The notes below the pieces were generated by a model. That model had not been told where the DNA came from and ran no database searches. It was given only the letters and a program-made list of their open reading frames with translations. Of a DNA stretch of 64,000 nucleotides, positions 24,901-38,318 are shown in pieces. Location: assembly GCF_947623445.1 (NCBI RefSeq), contig NC_135245.1, positions 20,033,501 to 20,097,500 on the forward strand. Reading direction: 5' to 3'. The position numbers were made by a program, and so were the translations under genes. Numbering within the stretch: position 1 is the stretch's first letter; every line of letters begins with the position of its first letter. The stretch comes from Clavelina lepadiformis (Eukaryota > Chordata > Ascidiacea > Aplousobranchia > Clavelinidae).

Positions 24901-27900
24901 TGGTTTTAAATGTTAGTTTTAAATTTACGTCTTTTTCAGATTGCACATTTGGCGATGCTACATTTATGCCACCCACAGAACCACCAACTGTCCCACCAAC
25001 TGACCCACCAACAGACCCGCCAACTGACCCACCAACTGATCCACCAACTGACCCTCCAACTGACCCACCAACAGACCCACAAACAGACCCACCAACAGAC
25101 CCACCAACTGACCCACCAACTGACCCACCAACTGATTCACCAACTGACCCACCAACAGACCCACCAACTGACCCACCAACTGACCCACCAACTGACCCAC
25201 AAACAGACCCACCAACTGACCCACCAACTGACCCACCAACTGACCCACCAACTGATTCACCAACTGACCCACCAACTGAACCACCAACTGATCCACCAAC
25301 TGACCCACCAACTGATCCACCTACTGATCCACCAACTGACCCACACCCTCAACCTCCAAGTAGGAATGAATTTTGTTGGAAACTTTATTATTGTGTTTGC
25401 ACAATTTCCTATTGATCTTATCCTTTCGTTCTATAGTATCTGAGAAATTCTACCCTTTTTAAAACACTTTGTACTTACTTTCAGGTGTCGGTGTTTGCCG
25501 CGCCTATGGCGATCCCCACTACATCACACCCGATGGCAGAAAGTACGACTTCATGGGAAGTTGTGTCTATAACTTTGCGACAACAAATTCCCTTGAACCG
25601 ACTGATGAGAGATACTTTTCCATTGAAACTGCAAACGAACACAGACGAGGACACACCAGGGTGTCCTATTTGAGCAATGTCACAATCACGCTTGGAAGTG
25701 GTGAAGTAATATTTATAGGAAAGGACGGTTACGCAACAGTGAGTTGTTTAATAAAGATTTCAGTTTAGCATTTTTTGTGCATCGTAATCTATTCAATATT
25801 AAGATATCTTTTCACAAAACTGTTTCAATTTTGAATTAAAGTAATTTTTTTCATTTATTTAGTTAAATGGGAAATACCTCCAAGGTTATGAATCAGACAA
25901 CTTCAATCTTGCTCCATCTGGGAATGGAATGGTCTTCTCGACAAAATTTGGTCTCACAGTTGATTCAAACGGAAACCGAATAATTGTGAGATTACCAAGC
26001 ACCTACAAAGAAATGGTAACTTTTTGATTTCTCAATCAACCTTGGAGTGGTTTTGTAAGTTCAAGGAAACTTCACTCGGCTAAGTTTTAAAATCAAGATG
26101 CTTTAAATTATTAAATTATTCTCATGCAACTTCGTGGCATCATAATTTCAGAAAATTATTTCTTTTTTTAACTACGTTTGCAGATCAACGGATTATGCGG
26201 CAATTACAACGATGACGAAAGTGATGATCTTGAGAAATCTGATGCAACCACAACAGATGATGTGAATGAGTTTGGTGATAGTCACCAGGTTGGAGATTGC
26301 GGAGATGAAACTCCAGATCCGATTGTTTGCTCTCCTGAGGATAAGGAGAAATGGTGAGAATATTGTTTTATTGCCAATATCTATGAACTGTATTCTACGT
26401 TTATATTTTCTTTTATTTTTTTTCCTTATTGCCAAGTGATTTACTTTTTCTAGTATAAATATGCCCGGTACTACAAGGCAAGATATTTCTGTTATGCATT
26501 TAAGTATGTTAAACTATATCTGTTTTTTGTTGTGGCCTACTAGGGACGTCCTATTCATATATAATCAAAGTGATCACATTGTGACGTCATAATTTTCACC
26601 ACGTATGTCATAAATAACAGCAAATACTTACTGACAACTCTTTCTTGGCTTAAGGTCAACTTGTGTTAGTAATTGCCCTTCAGTTTAACGACTTTTTTCA
26701 ATCCAGGAATCGATTGAATTTTTGTGGAGCCATGGATTTACTGGATGATTCTTGCAAAAATTCCGTTGATTTTGACACTTACAAAGAATCTTGTTTGTTC
26801 GACGCTTGTGCTACTGATGGAAACGAGGAAGTTATTACACAGGTTTGCTTTCTTTAAAGTTTAGATTAAGATGTTAACACTTTCTTAAATTTTTACCTGT
26901 CTCACTTCACAAAACTTGTTTTTCGGTCTGTTTTTGTTGGTTATTCAATTATTATTGTTACTCACTTTACCTTTTTTAATAAATTCATAAACCATTTTTG
27001 AACCTTGCCTCTCCTGATAATAACTTTTGTAACTTACAGATTTTTGAACTATTCCATTTATTTTTGCTTCAGATAATTGAAAGTTTAATCAAAGAATGCC
27101 AGGAACACGACGTTAAAGTCTGCAATTGGCGTCAAATTCTGAACAGACCGGGCATGGAATGTCTGTCCAACAGTCATTATGAAGGCTGCGCCTCTCCCTG
27201 TACTGATACCTGCGCCAATCCTACAGCTTCGTCAGAGTGAGTTAAGATGGTACAAAATAAACCAGCAATGGCAATTACTGTAAATATCTGAAAATTAACG
27301 TTTCTGTAGTTGCTCAATCCCTGGAACAGTAGAAGATTGTGTTTGCAACGAAGGTTTCATCAAAGATTGCAACCGCTGCATCCCAACCAGTGAATGTGGA
27401 AGTGTTGTTGATGGAACCTACGTCAGCAATGGTGAAAATATGTTTTTATGATTTGAGGAAAGCCTTGAATAAAGATAAATTAACTTTATTTTTCTGATTT
27501 GATTGCAGTTTGTCCTACTGGTGTGCCCAATCCAGTGATTCCGACAGAACCTCCAATCATGGGTTGCCTGAAACCTTATTTGCCAAGGAGAACTTTCGAC
27601 CCAGACAAACCAGTATACGACGAAGGCGATACCATTTGCGTTCGATGCGAGATTGGAACCAGGATAGCAAGAGTTGCCTCGACAACAGCGATGTGCAGAG
27701 CGGACGGGAATCTCAAGGCTCGAAAGAAGCTTAGTAGCGGCCAATGCGAAGGTTTCTCTTTTGTTACTTAACAATTTGCTGCTGCTTTATTTCGGGAATG
27801 TGATTTCTGGAGGGTGTCGGTTGTTTAATGCACAGAAAAAGACACTGACTCTGCGACAGCTTATACTGACTCAGCCAACTTTGCTGTCTTACTGATCGTT

Positions 27901-28545
27901 AATAGGAAAATTGCTTTTTCACCAAAATCATCCAGCTTCTCCCAACCTTTTGTTCTTTCTGTTACCAGAACTTCCATGTCTTTTTGAGATGAAGTCTCGA
28001 ATCGCATTTTACCGAACGAACAGACCAAGAACTCTGTACAGCAGATGCCAATCATCTTGCCGGACATTCACCGCCCACGTTGCAAAGGTCGGTTTTACGA
28101 CATTCGTAGAAATTATTTTCAATCTTCGTCTTTAAACAGAAACCGGTGAAATTAAATCTGTAAAACTTCCAGTTCATCAAACTCCAATTCATCTTTTTTG
28201 AGCTTGAAGGATCCACAGGAAGTCCGATTCTCCAGCCAGGAGACAAATGCGAGCACGACTGGATGCAGATCAAAGATGGCGACAAGCTGGTGATAATTTT
28301 AATCGGTTTATTATTTCTTTGTTTTCTTCCTGTCAGCGCGCAAAGGCTTTTTTCAAAGTCCTCATACACGTAATTTCCTGTTCTCATCACAGAGCGAGAG
28401 ATTTTGCGGAAGTGACGTGCCAAGTGACTACATATCGACAAACAATTCGGTAACAATCTTTTTCACCTCTGACAACGAACACGAATTCAAAGGTTTTCTT
28501 GTCCGGTCTCGCCATTTGGACTGGTTTGACTATGTGGCTGAGTGA
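18960..28545 (+). CDS. Secreted VWD-C8-TIL protein with sushi and CUB domains (V2, tandem paralogue of V1)
   Basis: Complete-looking 27-exon paralogue. Exon 1 (18960-19014) starts ATG and encodes a signal peptide, TGQFVPFLVLVFLLKLG. Then: Cys-rich exon 19381-19515; sushi exon 19649-19825; PTEQP-rich linker 19907-20071; three VWD-C8-TIL cassettes with two PPTD stalks; sushi-like exon 27509-27751; CUB exons 27969-28087, 28173-28289, 28393-28545 ending in TGA. The start is supported by the hydrophobic leader, an upstream TATA box and a strong donor. Order differs from V1: the Cys-rich+sushi pair is N-terminal here and lies after the array in V1. The first PPTD stalk is one base short of a 12-base multiple, so conceptual translation stops at 23023-23025 (833 aa). 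If that is an assembly error or a rare allele, the frame closes at 28545 as a ~1,862 aa protein. AATAAA at 28838-28843. Confidence 0.82.
20177..21877 (+). repeat. V2 cassette 1 (type B)
   Basis: Exons 20177-20430, 20519-20671, 20758-20927, 21002-21137, 21273-21436, 21756-21877; 999 coding bases. The C8 signature MERYRYNCGD matches V1 cassettes 2 and 4. The first exon opens LAVCRSYGDPH rather than VGVCRAYGDPH. Confidence 0.9.
22055..23061 (+). repeat. V2 stalk exon 1: longest PPTD array, frame-disrupted
   Basis: 1,007 bases, one short of 84 x 12. Entry and exit reading phases disagree by one base. The local fault is at about 22937, where a base is missing from one repeat (CTGACCC then CCAACTG). 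Internal duplications are visible at offsets of 240 (22381 vs 22621) and 600 bases (22237 vs 22837). The downstream reading before the TAA is a HQLTHQLI repeat. Confidence 0.9.
23187..24855 (+). repeat. V2 cassette 2 (type A)
   Basis: Exons 23187-23440, 23529-23681, 23770-23939, 24039-24174, 24486-24649, 24734-24855; 999 coding bases. C8 reads MERLDGSCKDVVDF. Lies downstream of the frame fault but is itself intact and still highly conserved. Confidence 0.9.
24940..25359 (+). repeat. V2 stalk exon 2
   Basis: 420 bases = 35 x 12, phase 1-1, PPTD with PPTV, PQTD and SPTD variants, ending PHPQPPS. A block containing the PQTD and SPTD variants is duplicated within it. Confidence 0.9.
25485..27431 (+). 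repeat. V2 cassette 3 (diverged)
   Basis: Exons 25485-25738, 25863-26015, 26184-26353, 26707-26842, 27073-27236, 27310-27431. It has the same exon lengths (999), but its introns are unrelated to the A/B types and its C8/TIL is most diverged (MDLLDDSCKNSVDF, MECLSNSHYEGC). The sequence around its last TIL exon is near-identical to other units. Confidence 0.88.
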
Positions 28546-28837
28546 CTTTTACAAATGACTGGACTGATCTGACCTCACAAACAGGATCCATAAAATGGAA
28601 GGACGACAACTCATAGCTGCCTGTATAGTACATTGCTGTATAAAACTGCTGCATCGCCGCAACGTCGTAACGGCTGATTAAGTTAACGAATGTTCACTAA
28701 ATTGGGGTTTGCTTGTCAGGGCCTGGATGCAACTGAACAGCTTTTGTTGATGCTGTAAGTTTCGACTTGAAGACTTCAATGAAAAGTAATATGTTATTCT
28801 ATAGAAATCTTAAAATCGCGAATCAAGAAATTGGCTC

Positions 28838-28843
28838 AATAAA
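28838..28843 (+). terminator. Poly(A) signal of V2
   Basis: AATAAA 293 bases after the V2 stop codon, the first canonical hexamer downstream. Confidence 0.5.
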
Positions 28844-31055
28844 TTGCTTGTAGTTTGCTATGCAAGTTCTATCGCACTACGTCAAGATCAACCATCCATA
28901 GCTGAGCAAATACTACACAACGCAAAATTTCTGTCGTCACCTTCAATCAAACTTATAACCTTCTACATATTTACCGATGTCTGCTTCGCCATTACTGCCC
29001 ATCTCTTAGCAAATATGGTGCAGTTTTCAAGTGTCCTGCAAACCGAGTTTAATTAGAAAAGCGACCTATGACGTTTCACAATACGAGTTTATTGGTATAG
29101 CTTCTACATGTCTAGACACCACTTAAACACATTTCGACCACAAGTTATCCATTTGTTTGGCCAATACCTTTATTACGACGTATGGCCATTACGACAAAAG
29201 AATCCAACTCAAAAGCAAAGAATAGAAACTTCAATTTAATGAGAAGTTTGCTGTTGTCTTTTTGATATCATACGTGTTAAACGTGGTTATATTGACGTTT
29301 CTGCAAGGCGAAGTACAGAGTTGACTTCCACACGATATCTTTGTTTGGTCTTGATGAGAGATAACGATGAAAAACTTTTTTCAGGTTTCATTGAATCGTT
29401 TGAAAGTATTTTCGCGCAGACTAAGCACATGGGCAGCGGTACTTTTTCACTGCTAGGAGCAATAGTGGAATCGAGCTCTTAAGAATTTACTGTCATACTA
29501 CCTTATGAAGTCTCATTTTGACTTTTTGCTTGTTTCTGCGTAATCAATATCAGCATTGCATGATCGTTTCAAGCCATGTTGTAAATCTGAAGCAGTAGTT
29601 TCTTCCTCTGTCCTGTTAAAACCACTAACTTTATTTTCACTGTTGGGTTTCTTTTGCCGTTAAATTTTGTTTAAAAGTCTTCTTAGCTTTCACATACAAC
29701 TTGTCTTAAACGCATTGTAGAATACTTTTAAACAGTTGGACACAACACTTGCAGCATTGTGACGTACGATAAAGTCCAAATTAGACCATAAACTCAATGT
29801 AACATCAGAGAGCTGCAAATTACGGAACTGCCGAAGCACTAAATCGGTTTAAAATTTGATGTTTTATTTCTTTAATCAATGAACAAGCCTTCAACATCTT
29901 GGATTTTGCAATTGAGATATAAAATTGTAATATATTTGGCGGACCGGTAGTAAAGTTGACGCGGGCCGGCACCGGTCCACGGACCGGCGGTTGAGAACCA
30001 TTGCTGTAGAGTGTAGACTATACTTCATTCAATTTTATCACATTGAAGGCTTTTTATGCGCAATATAAATGCAGTTACTGTACATTTTTATTGAAGCTCA
30101 CCGAAAAGGTTTCCAGTTGCTTGGTCGTAAAATTCTATCTTAAAAGTTTTCCGTTGACTCCATTAAAAAACACTGAAAGGAATTTTAATGAAGACTTTAA
30201 ACTCCTAAAGGCGATATTTATTCTCCATTGTCACAGAGGATTTTACAACTTGTTCTTAGCTTTTATTGTTTCGGTCAACTTCTAAATTACTTAGACTACC
30301 ACTGAAAATAAATGAAATTTCCTGGGTGTGGTTCATTTGAAATACCACAACCACCTGAACACACGACCACTTTGCTCATTTCCATGGCAACATTTCAGAT
30401 GGTTGGATTTCATTTTGAATGACATCACTGTGCTCACGGACCCTCTTGAATTGTTTAAATATTTCTGAATCTGACAAACGTTTCTTTAGGAGAAGTGTCT
30501 CCTGTATATAACGATTTTAAGCCCACTGAGCACGTAGCCCAATATACGTGTCTTCTATTTTTTGTCATTTTACATTCCGCTATGAACTAAGAATAAACTG
30601 GCAGTGGCTATTGTGCAGGTCTAAGTTTAACTAACTAACTTGGCAGTGAATGCGGGTTACAATGGGAAAGATTCAGCATTTCTACCATGTGTATAAGATG
30701 AGCGGCACCAATAAGAGGACTCATAAGAGACTTTTACTCAAAAATTTGTTTTTCACTTCCATGGTTTTTTTATTCCCATTATAAGGTTAAAGCGCGTCGT
30801 AGACCGCATTTTATGGCTGGGAAACAGCATACAAGGAGATCGCGAAAGATAGATTCTTAGCATTCGAATGACGCAAGAAAGGAAATAACTCCGGAAAACT
30901 TAAAATTTAATGCTCGAAATGATATCTTCGTAATTTTGAATTTGTATTTTATCGAAATTTTTTTGTCCAATTTAATCCCGCTAATTTTGGAACTTTATAC
31001 CCTGTGCAGTAAACATATGAACAAAAATAACCAATATGCTGAAGAAAAAGCAAAT
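28844..31055. other. Intergenic; no gene seen
   Basis: No convincing coding frames. A GC-rich palindromic patch at ~29938-30003 (GGACCGGTAG ... ACCGGCGGTTGAGAACCATTG) resembles the end of a hAT-type MITE. The rest is AT-rich and featureless to my eye. Confidence 0.45.
29938..30003. mobile_element. Possible hAT-like MITE end (fragment)
   Basis: Ends in GGTTGAGAACCATTG, a variant of the CAGTGGTTCTCAACC-type hAT terminal repeat, next to GC-rich GGACCGG inverted motifs. The other end was not identified, so this may be a fragment. Confidence 0.35.
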
Positions 31056-31061
31056 TTTATT
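31056..31061 (-). terminator. Poly(A) signal of the SUEL lectin gene
   Basis: AATAAA on the minus strand (TTTATT on plus), ~100 bases after the lectin stop codon. Confidence 0.55.
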
Positions 31062-31161
31062 TCAATTAATGCAAAATATACTGATCGATATCGAGCAAAA
31101 TTACTCAGAAATTACTAAACAGTCGCTTTAGGATTCTACAAAGCTCGCACAATCGCGGCAC

Positions 31162-32679
31162 TTAAGCACAGAAATATGTCATCTTGATGTATTTGTAAGT
31201 GCCACGACAGGGATCCCCGAACACAGAATTGCTCGGTTTCAGGACGCAATTGTTCTTGTTGTCACAAGTCGACTTCACCAAACCGTAAGATTTTGTTGCC
31301 TTGCAGTCTGTAGTTTTGATTGAAGAATGCGGGCAGCTGGTACAAAAATAATAATGAATTAATAGGACATAGGTTGGGAGATTTTATAGTCAGTTACGCG
31401 TTACTTACGTGCTGGAGTCGTCTCTCCCGTAAAAAGCGCCCCGAACCAAGATCACCTGACCGGAAGGACAAGAAACTTTGAGGTTTTTGTTCTCACATGC
31501 GATGGCAGTCTTTATCTGGTACATAACTGAAAATCGAAAAGTTGGAAAATTAACGTTTGCGAAATCCAAGTCTAAGAAACGTAGGTTTACGCAAAAATGA
31601 AACGAAGAGTAAACAAGTTCGAACTTTGTGGAACGCAGACGTATTCGAGCTCAATATATTTCCTCACTCCCTTGCAGGGATCACCATACACCGAGTTTGA
31701 AGGGTTCAAGAGGCAGGAGAACTTGTTGTGACATTGCTCCTCCAGCATGCCGGTGGACTGTGGCGCCTCACATTTCGTGTTCTTATTGCCTCCACACCTA
31801 TACAAGAAGAGTTGAAATTAATTGCTGCGTTGTAAAGAGAGTATTTCCCATATTCTGTTCGTTTTTGGCGACATGATTACAAGCATCGCAGCATTGCGAA
31901 GCTGCGAATCAAACTGAGTTCACTTACAGATTTTCATCCGATCTTCCGTATGAGCCATAGCCTACCATCATCACTTCTCCGTCGTTGCATCCAGCCAAGA
32001 CCGGGTCCTCATGCTCACATGCAATGGTTTTTCTCAATTTATAAGAAGCTGAATAAGAACAAAAGGAAATGATTTAAAACTAAAACCTCTTTAAAGATCG
32101 AGACGAAGAGAGCTTGAAAGATAAGAGTTCAAACGGCTTCACACCCACCAACTTGAACGCAGTGATAAGTGATCTTGATGAACTTGACCACTCCTTTGCA
32201 AGGATCGCCGAACACGCCGTTTTCCGCGCGCAAGACGCAGGAATTCTTATTCTGGCAATTTTTCACCAGAGTACTGAGTGATCCTTCGGCTCTGCATTGG
32301 TCGTTTGAGTTTGTTCCGCACCTGACGTAAATCTTGTTTTTGTCACTTCATAATACTCTGGTTGTTTCTTAAGCAATGTTTACCTGCTTGTTTCTTTTCT
32401 TCCGTAATAACCCCCGGTCACCAAAATTACTTCGTTGGCAGGACAGGAAATTTCAACAGGATCCTGGTGTTCACAGGCGTACTTTGTATTCTCCTGGTAC
32501 GCACCTGGAGGAGAATTAAGCTCGTATTGTCACAAAGAAAGGAACTTTTTTGTATTTACATCATTCAAACAGCAATTGTGGTTTCTATAGCGCAGATGCC
32601 GATGAATTTTGAAACAATACCCACCTAATGTGCAGCTACACATAACCAGAATAAGAACGACGACTGTCAGTTGATTCAT
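31162..32679 (-). CDS. SUEL-type (rhamnose-binding) lectin, three domains
   Basis: Secreted lectin of the sea-urchin-egg-lectin/rhamnose-binding family: 311 aa from seven exons (32679-32625, 32504-32384, 32321-32149, 32048-31928, 31797-31625, 31526-31409, 31336-31162). Exon 1 is a signal peptide, MNQLTVVVLILVMCSCTLG. Each carbohydrate-binding domain is encoded by two exons and keeps the family YGR motif (YYGR, SYGR, FYGR) and the GDPC motif (GDPCKG, GDPCKG, GDPCRG) with the conserved Cys framework. The end of exon 5 uses a weak donor (CAAA|gttcga); reading on instead gives a 15-codon tail and a stop, so a two-domain isoform is conceivable. Family members bind L-rhamnose/galactose and act in innate recognition or egg-coat functions; the role here is inferred. 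A TATA box lies just upstream. Confidence 0.9.
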
Positions 32680-32708
32680 CTTCTCTGCACTTCTACACTA
32701 TATGGTAC

Positions 32709-32718
32709 TTTATATAAG
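32709..32718 (-). promoter_or_regulatory. TATA box of the lectin gene
   Basis: CTTATATAAA on the minus strand, ~30 bases before the start codon region, which implies a very short 5' UTR. Confidence 0.55.
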
Positions 32719-32729
32719 CGACAAAACGC

Positions 32730-33678
32730 AACTCTCTAGCTAAACACAAAAATCGAACTACAAAGTATCCTTCAAGAAAGTCAAAATAAGGTTTTCAGCG
32801 TTAAATTTTACCGAAACACATTAAAGGTTTAAACACGCTCGTTACCTGCCGTGACTTTAATCAAAGTGACTTTATCAGTGCCTTGACGTTTTTATTTGAA
32901 AAGGCGTAGACCAGACGGACATAAAGCTGGAAGAAAGTTTGCGCAAATATTTGCCAATCTCTTTCACTTTTAACGAACCTCTTAAAACTTTATTTCAAAT
33001 TGGGCGTCAGATTAAAGCAACCTTATACTTCGGTGCGTCGACCTTTCGACTTATCTTTGGAAAAGGAAGGTTTTACTACTTTTTGTGGCATATATTGGGC
33101 AATTTACCTTAAAAATGGTTTTGGCAAGAATTGAAATTTAAATAAATTACCTACAGCCAGTCTGTCCTAAAGGCCGAGTTATGAAATCTACTTAGTAAGC
33201 AAACACACGGTTACGGTTCTAATTCTAATAGTTCTAATAACTGGTTTAAATGGTTCCCCGTCTCTGTTCCTTGCTTCAGGCAAAGTCGATTTGATATCTT
33301 CCTGAGCTTCATGCGTTGCAGGTTTTTCAAGCTTCTTGTCCTCAGCGGAGAGGTTGATCAAAACTGGGATCGAAAATCTTTTTTAATTCATGTTCGGCTG
33401 AAAACGCAACGAAGTACACAACAAAGCAACGAGGAATGAGTGGTAAAAGACGCTCAACACACAAGCTGGTTTGAATCATTGACTAGTTTAAATTGATATG
33501 TTTTGCAAAGTTTATGGAAAAGTCTAAATATTGTAGCAGGCAGAAAAAATGGTAAAACAAACAACAATTTAAAACCAAGACGATGTTGTTCGCGAACAAA
33601 GCGCTGTGTTTTGTGAGGCAAGGTTACGACAGATATAGTTTTCAAGAAAAACCTGGTAGAAACATTTCTGAGATGAAG
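32730..33678. other. Lectin-calmodulin intergenic region
   Basis: No confirmed gene. On the minus strand 33363-33188 is an open, hydrophilic coding-like stretch after a possible acceptor (LINLSAEDKKLEKPATHEAQ...), without a start codon or recognised homology. Confidence 0.35.
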
Positions 33679-35714
<2,036 letters not shown>

Positions 35715-35739
35715 TATGCCTCTTAACACTTTTCGTTGA

Positions 35740-38070
35740 CCAGAAGTAACCTTAGCTAAAAGATAAAAACTGCAAATTAAAAAGAAACAACGCTCAGTCA
35801 CAACAAGGATTAAGAACGAGCTAGCTGTTATTTTTACATCTGTCTCATAGGAAAATAGGTACATCAGAGGCCAAGCAACTGTTAATTTTTGTTAAGTTAT
35901 GTTATTTATTTATTAATTGAATGGCAACAATAAATTATCTCTCACTCACACGTACTACTGGGCTAAGGGTACCCGTCTCATAATATATCTTTCTGTATAA
36001 TTTGTAACCGCACTTGCCTAACCCACATCCCTTTACTCACCGCATGCTGTAACAGGAAGTTCTACGTAGTTCCTTATTAGAGTAGAATCAAACCGTAGAA
36101 GCCATGCAATATGTTGGCTGCTGCTTGGGAAGCTGCTATTGGTCGAGCTCTGCCTGCATTGCGGAGGAAACGTTTTATGACGCAACAAAATTTATGCTAA
36201 GACGCGGTGCAAAATGTCTTTGGATGCTCAATATTTGCTAAAATTGTCCAGAAAAATCGCGATTTTTACTATGTCTTGTGCGAAGCGATGCTCGATTTTC
36301 ACAAACTAAGTAAAAATACTGCGGCCTTAAACACTCAAAAGTATAAAGCTTCGACTTTAAATATTTTGGTGCACATGCGAGACACTAGAACACGCCAAGT
36401 TGACAAAAGTTTGCTTTATTTATTCGAAGCATAAAAATTTATTTTAACTTAAAACATTCCACGTGCGGACAAATTATGATCCACTGTGTTGCTATAGGCC
36501 GCCCCGTCTGAAAAATTGTGCAAATTGACGTCTCGCCTGTTTAGTTATAGCTCAGAATTTTAAGCGGCTTGTGTTTGTGAGTGCAGCATATTATGAATGA
36601 TGTATTCGTTATATTTATATTGTTTGCATTGCAGTATGCAGTATACAGTATATATATAATATATATAGTAGTACATATATTCAGTATGCAGCAATACTTG
36701 ACCATTGACTAGTTACCTATATGAGGGCCCGAGGATATCTTTGCAATTTCTGTTGTCAATTATATTTATATGAAGTCTTCGAAATATTTTCCCATTATTT
36801 AATGGCAACAAAATACTCCTTGAAAAATAGTTAAGTTTTACGTAAGTTGTGGCGGACGCTGTTGGGCTGATTTCAGAAGCATTCACACAATGTTTGTCTT
36901 CGAAGGATGACTAAAGTAAACATTGAAGGAACAAAGGGTCTCAGTTTTGACTGGGTTTTGTTTATGACGTACTCGGTAGTTTTTTTTTTATCTCAAAGTT
37001 AATGTTTCTGTGGCGGTTTATAAATGATACGAAGCCGAAGAAGGCCAAAGAACTATTTTGTAAAATGTCGCATTTTCGTAGCGTGCTTTGATTTTCTGTC
37101 GTTATCGTTTACCGGGCAATGTCTAAGTTATTCGAGCTCTTTTTTCTAACACGCCGAGTCAAGAACATTTATAATTGAAAGAACTAAAAAGATAGACACG
37201 TGTTTTATTGTTTGATTATGGTTATAAACAGGGTACTCGTTGTATTCACTGTAATACCGAGGAAATGTAAAATAGAGCCATTATTGCATGTGAGTGAGTT
37301 AATAGTTACTTATATGCACAAAACCACCGTGTCACCCTAGCGTCAATAAAATGTATTAATACACTGTTTTCGGAGTTTGTGTTTGAATCTCCGGAAAACG
37401 AATCTGCTAGTTTAGGGTGGCTATCTCGAGTTCAGTGATAAGCTGTCACTGCTGGAGGTCTTATGAGGTTCGTACACTTATTTAACACAGCCATGTTAGG
37501 TCATCGACATGTTAAAGAAAACCCGTTGCAATCACTTGAACGTGTTTTTCGTGGATGATTGCGTGACAGTAATTGTGGCAGTACAATGAAGCTTCACTTG
37601 AAAAACGACTAGTTATCTAGACTCTAGAGTGATATACTGATATATAGACACAAGGCATGGCCGGCAATTGTCTACTGGAACTTTTAGCGGTGTAGAACTT
37701 GTGAGACCATTTCCCGCGGTTTTCAACAGTTATTTGATTTTAAATATTTAAATTTTTGATAACGTTTGCCGAAGATTCATTCCACAGTTTACACGAAATT
37801 TCATATGTAGATTCTTTCTGATGACTTGCGTGCCATCACAGTAGGCTGGCTGGCTTCCTAAGCGTAAACAAAGTATTGTTGGTGTTTGGATATGCGAAAT
37901 CAGAAAACGGTATCTTGATAGCTCTCCAGTTATTTACAATAACAATTTTAACGCGTTTTGTACATTTGACGTGTCAGCTAGAATTACTTTATTTCATACG
38001 TAATTTTACTTATTTACTGTTTGTTTAAGAAGCCGGATTTCATCTTTTTAACTTCAATTTGTTTTAGGAA
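35740..38070. other. Intergenic between calmodulin and PDI; divergent promoters expected
   Basis: Calmodulin (minus) and PDI (plus) point away from each other, so both promoters lie here. AT-rich microsatellite-like DNA at ~36640-36690 (TATACAGTATATATAT...). A TATAAAA at 38071 is the nearest TATA-like box to PDI. No gene recognised. Confidence 0.45.
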
Positions 38071-38115
38071 TATAAAACTAGCGAAGCGTTTCGATGACGA
38101 AGCAAAGCTTTAAAC

Positions 38116-38135
38116 CAATAGAAATAAGCCAACGT
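38116..38135 (+). promoter_or_regulatory. ERSE-like site upstream of PDI (weak)
   Basis: CCAAT, then exactly nine bases, then CCAACG, ~185 bases before the PDI start codon. The mammalian ER stress element is CCAAT-N9-CCACG, so the second half matches only in part. Confidence 0.25.
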
Positions 38136-38318
38136 GAGACCGTGGGAAAACACGTCGAGTTAGTTAACATTGGTTCCGGGTTTACATGCTGTTCAGTTGA
38201 CTGCGTTATCCAACACTGCAGAATTGCAGATCCAGGACCTGTTGAGTGGTGTTGTTTTGACAGTTTGCGTTTGCATTGATTAATAGGTGTTTCTTTTAGG
38301 TTGTTTAATTTTGGTACA

